Below are positions 1 to 5,067 of a stretch of DNA of 9,127 nt, in pieces (the first letter of the stretch is position 1; every line of letters begins with the position of its first letter). The notes beneath the pieces are model-generated. The model was not told where the DNA came from, made no database searches, and worked only from the letters and a program-made list of their open reading frames with translations. Source of the DNA: Bacilli bacterium (GTDB lineage: Bacteria; Bacillota_I; Bacilli_A; RF39; UBA660); the NCBI GenBank assembly GCA_022793555.1, contig JAAWDB010000064.1, positions 1 to 9,127 on the forward strand, read 5' to 3'. The translations under genes were made by a program, and so were the position numbers.

Positions 1-722
1 AAATCAAATCCTTCGATGTCATAATCTGTAAACTGTAAAAGGGCTAGAGAAAATTTTTCGCTAAACTCTTCTATGCAATCCTCATTAATTATATCGAATG
101 TGTTTTTATATTTTTCAATCAATTTTGGATTTTTTTCTAAAATATAATAATAGAGACTTAGCCCCAAAAAGTACCCAAATGATAATTGAAGTGGAAAATC
201 CTCGTTATTAACCCCGAATAATTCAAAAATATGTGCACCTAGTATGAATAGTGAATTACACTCAGCATATTTATTTTCGTATGGTATATTAAAATAATAA
301 AAGGAAGAGTTTGAGTTTTCTAAAATACTCATTAGATTAAACTTTTCTTCTGAAATGTTCATCAATTCATATCTGACGCTATCTTTTATATTAAAATCAG
401 ACATGGATTCCCATTCCTTATTACACATTTCAATTATTTTATTAATATTATTAACGAATGGTTCCTGGCAAGATACTGCGAGGTACCAAAATATTAGCAT
501 CCAATAATCTTCAATCATTATAATGAAACTGTTTGCGTTCTTTCCTAATTTCTCTTTCCGATCTTCTTCAGCCTTTGATAAAGCAAAAAATATAAATTCT
601 TTTAATTTTTCAAGATATTTCTTTTTATCTGTTTTTTTATTATATTGGGTAATTAGTTCTTTTAAAAAGTATATAATATCCTCTTTTGAGTAATGCTCTT
701 TGATGTTTTCTACTTCTTTCAT
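1..722 (-). CDS. Unrecognised protein, N-terminal 240 residues (runs off left edge)
   Basis: An open frame of 240 codons runs from ATG at 722-720 to the window edge without a stop, so the C-terminus is outside. The start is well supported: AAAGGAG at 731-737 lies 8 bases upstream, and a near-consensus promoter sits just above it. I do not recognise the family. The first 60 residues are rich in Lys and Glu and look helical (MKEVENIKEHYSKEDIIYF). Two hydrophobic aromatic stretches follow: SFIIMIEDYWMLIFWYLAV (about 65-83) and, after FPLQ, LSFGYFLGLSLYYYIL (about 180-195). No signal peptide, catalytic motif, zinc site or repeat is evident. The acidic tail, with NEDCIEEF near 220, suggests a soluble helical protein with buried hydrophobic helices; membrane association is the alternative. 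It is a single-gene transcript as far as visible, next to a decayed locus. The gene is real; its function is unknown. Confidence 0.85.
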   Translation of the reverse strand, partial: MKEVENIKEHYSKEDIIYFLKELITQYNKKTDKKKYLEKLKEFIFFALSKAEEDRKEKLGKNANSFIIMIEDYWMLIFWYLAVSCQEPFVNNINKIIEMCNKEWESMSDFNIKDSVRYELMNISEEKFNLMSILENSNSSFYYFNIPYENKYAECNSLFILGAHIFELFGVNNEDFPLQLSFGYFLGLSLYYYILEKNPKLIEKYKNTFDIINEDCIEEFSEKFSLALLQFTDYDIEGFD

Positions 723-746
723 TTTACTTTCTCCTTTTTGAAAATT

Positions 747-775
747 ATTATATCTTGTACGTTAATTAATTGCAA
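747..775 (-). promoter_or_regulatory. Sigma-A promoter of the left-edge gene
   Basis: On the minus strand TTGCAA (775-770) is followed by 17 bases and then a perfect TATAAT (752-747). Transcription would start near 740, giving a leader of about 18 bases that holds just the Shine-Dalgarno sequence of the gene starting at 722. Prediction from hexamers and spacing only. Confidence 0.75.
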
Positions 776-928
776 TTCCAGTAAAATTATATAATAAGGA
801 ATTCTCAAAATAAAGTTACCAGATAAAGAAAATAATATTTATAGTATTACTAATCTAATTAAGGTTTAAAAGGAAAATAGACTAGACATATCATAAATTT
901 TAATAAAATATATTTTTTAGATGCTTAT

Positions 929-1033
929 TTATCTTAAATTGTGTTCTTTTTTATTTAGCCATTCAGTTGATTAGATAATCATAAATAAATACATGCAAAC
1001 TATGATAATACTTATACCTCCTCCTGTTGCCAT
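929..1033 (-). pseudogene. Degenerate small membrane-peptide frame
   Basis: In the minus frame starting with ATG at 1033-1031, the translation is MATGGGISIIIVCMYLFMII, then TAA at 973-971. The same frame then continues as STEWLNKKEHNLR and ends with TAA at 931-929. The peptide looks like one transmembrane helix followed by a basic tail, interrupted by a stop. A 9-base anti-SD match, GGAGGAGGT (1024-1016), lies inside the frame. The nearest ATG downstream of it (994) is about 21 bases away, too far for good initiation, and opens only 7 codons. The frame stays open back to TAA at 1078-1076, so this could be the continuation of the transporter-like remnant after a frameshift, or a separate short peptide gene that has decayed. 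Family unknown. Confidence 0.3.
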
Positions 1034-1049
1034 AATATATCTAAAACTA

Positions 1050-1120
1050 TTAAATAAGAATTTCAAAAAACAAATTTAATTAGTAATTTTTTTATTGGTG
1101 TAGTTGTTAAATAAGAATTT
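1050..1120. repeat. 14-bp direct repeat pair (1050-1063 and 1107-1120)
   Basis: The plus-strand sequence TTAAATAAGAATTT occurs twice, at 1050-1063 and 1107-1120, 57 bases apart. The second copy encodes part of the ENSYL segment of the transporter-like remnant; the first lies just after that remnant's premature stop. The sequence between the copies is not duplicated, so this is not a simple tandem duplication. It may mark a deletion or rearrangement, or be chance similarity in AT-rich DNA. Confidence 0.5.
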
Positions 1121-1137
1121 TCGTTTATTTGATTCAT
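1063..1137 (-). pseudogene. Decayed N-terminus of a MATE-type transporter gene
   Basis: A strong Shine-Dalgarno (AAAGGAGAGAAAG, around 1142-1154) precedes ATG at 1137-1135. The frame gives MNQINENSYLTTTPIKKLLI followed by KFVF and a TGA at 1065-1063, only 24 residues. The segment ENSYL-TTTPIKKLLIKF resembles the cytosolic N-terminus of MATE multidrug/Na+ antiporters, which typically reads ENxLxTxPIxKLLxKF followed by an Ile-Pro-rich first helix. A MATE protein is about 450 residues, so nearly all of it is missing. The stop follows a run of six T (1070-1065); adding one T would join this frame to the open frame at 1075-974, but that continuation does not look like MATE helix 1, so a deletion is also likely. 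The MATE assignment rests on a short match and is tentative. A functional 24-residue peptide is the alternative. Confidence 0.45.
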
Positions 1138-1165
1138 AAATCTTTCTCTCCTTTATCAAAAAAAC

Positions 1166-1190
1166 GTAGAAACCTCTATTGAATTTCTAC
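1166..1190 (-). terminator. Leader hairpin with T-tract, possible attenuator
   Basis: On the minus strand GTAGAAA (1190-1184) pairs with TTTCTAC (1172-1166) around an 11-base loop. One G and seven T (1164-1158) follow, then the SD of the transporter-like remnant. It lies between the promoter-like site at 1219-1248 and that gene start, as a transcription attenuator would. The plus strand also has a T-run (1193-1198), so it could terminate in both directions. The 7-bp, AT-rich stem is weak. The ytxH gene has its own terminator further upstream, which argues against this hairpin serving ytxH. Confidence 0.5.
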
Positions 1191-1218
1191 ACTTTTTTGA
1201 CTGTCCATTTTCTTTTAC

Positions 1219-1248
1219 AGCATACAAAATTTTTTTAAAATTTGTCAA
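1219..1248 (-). promoter_or_regulatory. Promoter-like site upstream of the transporter remnant
   Basis: On the minus strand a perfect TTGACA (1248-1243) is followed by an 18-base A/T-rich spacer and TATGCT (1224-1219), four of six matches to TATAAT. Transcription would start near 1212, run through the hairpin at 1166-1190 and reach the remnant's SD. The TTGACA also forms part of a short inverted repeat (TTTGTC-AAA-GACAAA, 1241-1255), which may be chance or an operator. Confidence 0.45.
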
Positions 1249-1330
1249 AGACAAAAATATTTTTTACAATTTTTTTCGAATCTATGTTATTTATTCTATT
1301 CATATTCTTTTTTTTATAGCTAATTTTTAC

Positions 1331-1364
1331 AAAAAAATATTAAAATCTTATTATTCTTAAGATT
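1331..1364 (-). terminator. Terminator of ytxH overlapping its stop codon
   Basis: On the minus strand AATCTTA (1364-1358) pairs perfectly with TAAGATT (1350-1344) around a 7-base loop, followed by TTAATA and a run of seven T (1337-1331). The TAA stop of the YtxH gene (1359-1357) lies within the hairpin. The stem is AT-rich, but position and T-tail fit an intrinsic terminator. Confidence 0.55.
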
Positions 1365-1752
1365 CTAGTTTTGCTAACACTTGTTTCGTAACTTCCAAAG
1401 CTCTTTGTTTTACAGCATTCACAGCATCGGATAAGATTGGATCACTTTTATCTTTTACATATTTTGCTAATGCTGTACATTCTTTTTCAATTTTTTTGGC
1501 TTGATTTTTAGCAACTTTTAAAACTTTTTCTTTATCTAAATCCTTTAATTCATTTTCAATGACGTTAATTTTATCTTCAACATATTTCTTTACATCTTCA
1601 ATATCTAAATCTTTTACTTTATTTCGTAAATCTGTAATTTTATTTTTTAATTCCTCTCTTGTCTCTTTTCCACTTTTTGGTGCGAAAAGAATTCCTAATC
1701 CTGCTCCAACGGCTGCGCCAACTCCTAAAGTTGCTACTGTTTTTTTCTTCAA
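1357..1752 (-). CDS. YtxH domain-containing membrane-anchored protein
   Basis: This 131-residue protein has the YtxH layout (PF12732). A Lys-rich start is followed by a Gly/Ala-rich hydrophobic segment (about 6-24, TVATLGVGAAVGAGLGILFAP), the signature FAPKSGKETREEL at 23-35, and a long Lys/Glu-rich amphipathic helical region to the end. The family is small, with no known enzymatic activity, usually held at the membrane by the N-terminal segment; several Bacillota members are stress-induced. The start is TTG at 1752-1750: an in-frame TAG lies six codons upstream and there is no ATG between them. The SD is weak (AGAAAGAAG, about 1760-1768). A three-codon ORF (ATG ATA AAT TGA, 1760-1749) overlaps the TTG and could couple initiation. 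It is divergent from the PF06541 gene and has its own promoter and terminator. The family call is confident, the role is not. Confidence 0.88.
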   Translation of the reverse strand: MKKKTVATLGVGAAVGAGLGILFAPKSGKETREELKNKITDLRNKVKDLDIEDVKKYVEDKINVIENELKDLDKEKVLKVAKNQAKKIEKECTALAKYVKDKSDPILSDAVNAVKQRALEVTKQVLAKLES

Positions 1753-1775
1753 TTTATCATCTTCTTTCTAAACTC

Positions 1776-1805
1776 ATTATAATTTTTGTTATATTGATAT
1801 GTCAA
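1776..1805 (-). promoter_or_regulatory. Consensus sigma-A promoter of ytxH
   Basis: On the minus strand a perfect TTGACA (1805-1800) and a perfect TATAAT (1781-1776) are separated by 18 bases. The predicted start near 1769 leaves a leader of about 17 bases before the TTG codon. Both hexamers match consensus, so expression is probably strong unless repressed. Confidence 0.8.
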
Positions 1806-1832
1806 CAAAAAAGCAATGGTTTTACAAAAATC

Positions 1833-1862
1833 TAGACAGATAAAATCAAAACTCTGTATAAT
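1833..1862 (+). promoter_or_regulatory. Sigma-A promoter of the PF06541 gene
   Basis: TAGACA (1833-1838, one mismatch to TTGACA), an 18-base spacer and a perfect TATAAT (1857-1862) precede the plus-strand gene. The predicted start near 1869 falls at the SD (GAGGT, 1870-1874), so the leader would be only about 12 bases. It is divergent from the ytxH promoter, with 27 bases between the two -35 boxes. Confidence 0.7.
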
Positions 1863-1880
1863 TAATATAGAGGTATTATT

Positions 1881-2567
1881 ATGAATCTAATTTGTACTTA
1901 TATATTATTGTTTTTCATTTATTCTTTTGCTGGGTGGCTTTTAGAAGTTGGATGTAAATTAGTAAGTCATCATAAATTTGTTAATCGAGGCTTTTTAATT
2001 GGGCCCTATTGTCCTATTTACGGGTTTGGAGCGTTAAGTATTACTTTACTTTTGAAACGGTATCAAAATGATTGGTTTACTCTATTTATTATGGCTATGC
2101 TTCTTAGTTCTATTTTAGAATATGCAACAAGCTTTTGTTTAGAAAAAATATTTAAAACCAGATGGTGGGATTATTCTAGTTATCGATTTAATATTAATGG
2201 TCGAGTTTGCTTAGAAACGCTTATTCCTTTTGGACTGTTTGGTTTATTTATTATGTATGTTTCTAACCCTATTTTTTTACATTTAATTGAATGTATTCCT
2301 GCAATTTTTCTTTCTATTTTAACTATTCTTCTAACTTTAGGAATTATTATTGATAGTGTTATTTCTTATCGGATATTATCAAACTTAAAAGAAATATCTT
2401 CAGAAATTCGAACTGACTCTACAGAGAAGATTACCGCTCTTGTCAAAAAAGAAATTATCAAACAAAATAAGTATTATCAAATGCGTTTGTTAAAAGCATT
2501 CCCAAAACTTCAAATTCTTTATTCTAAAGGAATTGCACGACGTCAAAAAAAGCAAAAAACTAAATAA
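1881..2567 (+). CDS. PF06541 family multi-pass membrane protein (putative ABC transporter permease)
   Basis: This 228-residue protein carries the full motif set of PF06541 (ABC_trans_CmpB): FAGWLLEV at 16-23, NRGFLIGPYCPIYGFGA at 35-51, LEYATSFCLEKIFKTRWWDYS at 79-99 (its middle kept intact) and NINGRVCLE at 104-112. Roughly five hydrophobic segments are visible (about 5-22, 45-58, 66-80, 113-128, 138-162). A Lys/Arg-rich cytosolic tail (165-228) ends in RRQKKQKTK. The family is often labelled a putative ABC transporter permease, but no ATPase or binding protein is nearby and transport has not been shown for it, so that label is only a name. The Cys-Pro-Ile-Tyr-Gly and Trp-Trp-Asp-Tyr-Ser signatures suggest a catalytic or ligand site near the membrane. 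The ATG is preceded by AGAGGT at 1869-1874. Transcribed alone and closed by the hairpin at 2583-2617. Confidence 0.88.
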   Translation: MNLICTYILLFFIYSFAGWLLEVGCKLVSHHKFVNRGFLIGPYCPIYGFGALSITLLLKRYQNDWFTLFIMAMLLSSILEYATSFCLEKIFKTRWWDYSSYRFNINGRVCLETLIPFGLFGLFIMYVSNPIFLHLIECIPAIFLSILTILLTLGIIIDSVISYRILSNLKEISSEIRTDSTEKITALVKKEIIKQNKYYQMRLLKAFPKLQILYSKGIARRQKKQKTK

Positions 2568-2582
2568 ATTGAAGAAAATTGC

Positions 2583-2617
2583 AAGAAAACCTCTAGATCA
2601 TGTCTAGAGGTTTTCTT
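2583..2617. terminator. Bidirectional terminator between convergent genes
   Basis: AAGAAAACCTCTAGA (2583-2597) and TCTAGAGGTTTTCTT (2603-2617) form a 15-bp perfect stem with a 5-base loop. The arms carry their own T-rich 3' side on both strands, and more T residues follow on the plus strand. It lies 15 bases after the stop of the plus-strand PF06541 gene and 7 bases beyond the stop of the minus-strand PAP2 gene, so it can end transcription from both sides. Confidence 0.92.
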
Positions 2618-2624
2618 TTATTAC

Positions 2625-3242
2625 TTATATAAAGTAATTTCTAAGTGATGTATAAAAAAAAGTAATTAATAGGACATAAGATAGGCTTAAGCAAAGTCCT
2701 GCGGTAACATCACTAATATAATGGACTCCTAAATAAACTCTGCTAATTAAGACACTAAATATCATTATAATACATGGAATTGAGATTATTATTTTGATTG
2801 TCATTGAAAGCGATGATTTCCAGATAAAAAACAGTAAAAGAGAGTAAAAAGCCGTTGACGACATAGTATGTCCGCTTGGGAAACTATAACCTGTTTCAAT
2901 TACTAGAGGATTAATTGTAGGACGAAATCTTTTTATAATAATTTTTATTATGTTATTTAAAGCTACTTCTCCTAAAATTCCAAGAGTTATGAATCCGCGA
3001 TCGAAATTATCTTTTATAAAAAAATAACTTACAAATAAACTTAAGGCAATTCCTATAGTTCCTCCAAAAAAAGTTAAAAACTTCATTATTTTGGTATTTT
3101 TTGGGGTAATCAATTTAGAAATAAAACCATAAACGGCTTTATCAATTTGATCTACTTTTTTTGTCCAAACAAGATATAAAATTGTACAAAATGCAAGCAG
3201 CAGAATTATGGCTATTCCTATACTAATCATTCCCTTTTTCAT
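2625..3242 (-). CDS. PAP2 superfamily membrane phosphatase
   Basis: This 205-residue multi-pass protein contains all three parts of the PAP2 acid-phosphatase site: K-x6-RP (K100 to R107-P108, KIIIKRFRP), PSGH (122-125) and SR-x5-H-x3-D (S167-R168, H174, D178; SRVYLGVHYISD). By family mechanism H174 is the nucleophile and H125 the acid. About six membrane helices are visible, starting with 5-26. Likely substrates are phosphatidate, phosphatidylglycerol phosphate or undecaprenyl pyrophosphate (PgpB/BcrC-like); the sequence alone does not decide. It is last in a three-gene operon: its AGGAGG (3247-3252) overlaps the stop of the upstream asnB, with 8 bases between the two genes, so translation is probably coupled. 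Next to an LTA-synthase-like enzyme it may help recycle lipid products. Length and motifs are intact. Confidence 0.9.
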   Translation of the reverse strand: MKKGMISIGIAIILLLAFCTILYLVWTKKVDQIDKAVYGFISKLITPKNTKIMKFLTFFGGTIGIALSLFVSYFFIKDNFDRGFITLGILGEVALNNIIKIIIKRFRPTINPLVIETGYSFPSGHTMSSTAFYSLLLFFIWKSSLSMTIKIIISIPCIIMIFSVLISRVYLGVHYISDVTAGLCLSLSYVLLITFFYTSLRNYFI

Positions 3243-3250
3243 TTTTCCTC

Positions 3251-5065
3251 CTAATTTTCTAAAAAGAAAACTTCATACCATTTTAAAAAGCAATAAATAT
3301 TCCATACTTTACGATAATTATCTTTCTTTTCATTTTTATGATCATCAAGTAATTTTATGATACATTCTTGATTAAAATACTTAGAAGCGAATTCTGTTTC
3401 AAAAGTATTTTTTATTTCTTCATAAAAGTCTTCTTCTTTCATCCATTCCCTAACTGGTACAGGAAATCCTAATTTTTTCTTCTTGTAAGACTCATTTGGT
3501 ATTACTTTTTTAGCTGCATCTCTTAAAGCAACTTTAGTTGTTTGTTTATTAATTTTGTATTCAAAAGGTAATTTACTAGCAACTTTGTAAACTTCTAAAT
3601 CAATAAAAGGAACTCTACCTTCTATCGAATTAGCCATTGTCATACGGTCAGCTTTTTGTAAAATGTCTTTCATTAACCAAAAATTAATATCAATGGCTTG
3701 CATTTTAATCAAATCACTCTTACCTTTTAGTTCATCATAAACTGGTTTGGTAATTTCTTTGTCCGTTAAAGTAATCGGTATATTTAATACTTTCTTTTTT
3801 TCTTTTTCACCAAAAACGCGATTAACGCCAATATAATTATCCTCTAGTTTTTCGCCACGGCGTATTAAGAAATTTATTCCTCGAACTTCGGGAAAAAGCT
3901 TACATATTGATGCAATGGCATGACGAATAAAGAATGGAACTTTATTATACCAATTCCATTTGATATAAGATCCATAGACATTATACCCTCCAAATAATTC
4001 ATCAGCACCTTCTCCTGATAATACTACTTTTACATCCTTTTTCGCTAATTTAGATACGAAATAAAGAGAAATAGCTGCTGGATCACTTGAAGGTTCATCC
4101 ATATAATACATGATATCTGGTATGACTTTTAAGTATTCTTCCTTAGTAATTTTTTTACTTTTATTTTTAATTTTTAAGCGATTTGCTAAATCTTTAGCAT
4201 TTTCGATTTCATTATACTTTGGTAAGTCATATCCAACGGTATAAGTTTTATCTGGTTTAGCAAGAGTAACAATATACGATGAGTCTATACCACTTGATAG
4301 AAATGATCCTACTTCAACATCACTAATTTGATGATGTTCTACAGAATCCTTCATGACCTCAGCAATTTTATCCACATAAAATTCATAAGTGTTTGATTCT
4401 TCACTAAAATCTAGTTTAAAGTATCTTTCTGTGGTCATCTTTCCATTTTGATATAGTAAATAATGTCCAGCATCTAAACGATTTACGCCTTTAAAAAAAG
4501 TTTCGGTTGTAGGGGTAAAACTAAAAGATAAATAAGCGGGAAGTAATTTATCGTTTAATTCTTTTTCAAACTTTGGATGTTCAAAAAAAGATTTTATTTC
4601 TGAACCAAACAATAACGTTTCATCTTTTTGGTAGTAATAAAATGGTTTAATTCCAAATGGATCTCTTGCACAAAACAAGATTTCTTTATCTTTATCCCAA
4701 ATGGCGAACGAAAACATTCCTCTAAGCTTTTTAGGTAATTCTACGCCCCACTCTTCATAGCCATGAAGTAATACTTCGGTATCACAATTTGTTTTAAATT
4801 CATGATTTTTCAGTTCTTCTTTTAAATCTTGATAATTATAAATTTCACCATTAAATACAATGACTAGGCTTTTATCTTCGTTATACATTGGTTGACCACC
4901 ATTTGCGACATCAATTATTGATAAACGACGATGACCTAAGGCAACATTTTCATCTACATAAAATCCGTCTCCATCTGGACCACGATGACTAATACGATCA
5001 GCCATTTTTTTTATAATTATTTTTTTCTTTTTGTCTTTACTTACAAATCCTGTAAATCCACACAT
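3251..5065 (-). CDS. asnB: AsnB-type glutamine-dependent amidotransferase / asparagine synthase
   Basis: This 604-residue protein has the two-domain asparagine synthetase B layout. The N-terminal class II glutaminase domain begins with the catalytic Cys2 (MCGFTGF) and shows SHRGPDGDGFY (26-36), GHRRLSIID (44-52), FNGEIYNY (71-78) and CDTEVLLHGYEEWG (94-107). The C-terminal synthase domain has the PP-loop FLSSGIDSSYIV (255-266), YMDEPSSDPA (321-330), LSGEGADELFGGY (349-361), NSIEGRVPFID (479-489) and KLGFPVPVREWM (531-542). The known reaction is ATP- and glutamine-dependent amidation of aspartate through an acyl-adenylate. Some Bacilli homologues instead amidate meso-diaminopimelate in peptidoglycan. 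The gene starts 2 bases after the LTA-synthase-like gene stops, and its SD (AGGTG) lies inside that gene. Placement among envelope enzymes makes a wall substrate plausible, but only as inference. Full length, nothing broken. Confidence 0.93.
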   Translation of the reverse strand: MCGFTGFVSKDKKKKIIIKKMADRISHRGPDGDGFYVDENVALGHRRLSIIDVANGGQPMYNEDKSLVIVFNGEIYNYQDLKEELKNHEFKTNCDTEVLLHGYEEWGVELPKKLRGMFSFAIWDKDKEILFCARDPFGIKPFYYYQKDETLLFGSEIKSFFEHPKFEKELNDKLLPAYLSFSFTPTTETFFKGVNRLDAGHYLLYQNGKMTTERYFKLDFSEESNTYEFYVDKIAEVMKDSVEHHQISDVEVGSFLSSGIDSSYIVTLAKPDKTYTVGYDLPKYNEIENAKDLANRLKIKNKSKKITKEEYLKVIPDIMYYMDEPSSDPAAISLYFVSKLAKKDVKVVLSGEGADELFGGYNVYGSYIKWNWYNKVPFFIRHAIASICKLFPEVRGINFLIRRGEKLEDNYIGVNRVFGEKEKKKVLNIPITLTDKEITKPVYDELKGKSDLIKMQAIDINFWLMKDILQKADRMTMANSIEGRVPFIDLEVYKVASKLPFEYKINKQTTKVALRDAAKKVIPNESYKKKKLGFPVPVREWMKEEDFYEEIKNTFETEFASKYFNQECIIKLLDDHKNEKKDNYRKVWNIYCFLKWYEVFFLEN

Positions 5066-5067
5066 TT

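Larger units (their letters stand above)
723..1356. other. 634-base stretch with no intact gene
   Basis: Neither strand has a convincing complete gene here. The right part holds the ytxH terminator, a promoter-like site (1219-1248), a terminator-like hairpin (1166-1190) and the broken start of a transporter-like gene (1063-1137). The middle holds a degenerate membrane-peptide frame (929-1033) and a 14-bp direct repeat. From about 776 to 928 I see only AT-rich sequence with no hairpin, ORF or repeat I can support. The overall picture is of a decayed gene, not a functional spacer. Confidence 0.6.

Noticed and set aside
921..974. Plus-strand ORF of 17 codons starting at 921
   Set aside because: No SD, very short, and antisense to the degenerate membrane-peptide frame.
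1176..1208. Leader peptide MDSQKSVEIQ running into the hairpin at 1166-1190
   Set aside because: It has no real SD, and the predicted transcript start near 1212 leaves only a few bases before the ATG. The hairpin is more safely described without it.
1241..1255. Inverted repeat TTTGTC-AAA-GACAAA as a terminator
   Set aside because: The stem is only 6 bp and AT-rich, there is no clean T-tract, and it overlaps a good -35 box.
1559..1771. Plus-strand ORF of 70 codons
   Set aside because: It is antisense to the YtxH gene and its promoter; its Ser/Phe-rich composition is the mirror of Lys/Glu-rich coding.
4280..4300. SSGIDS instead of SGGxDS in the AsnB PP-loop as a sign of lost activity
   Set aside because: Ser in place of the first Gly is common in this subgroup of AsnB proteins, and all other active-site motifs are intact.
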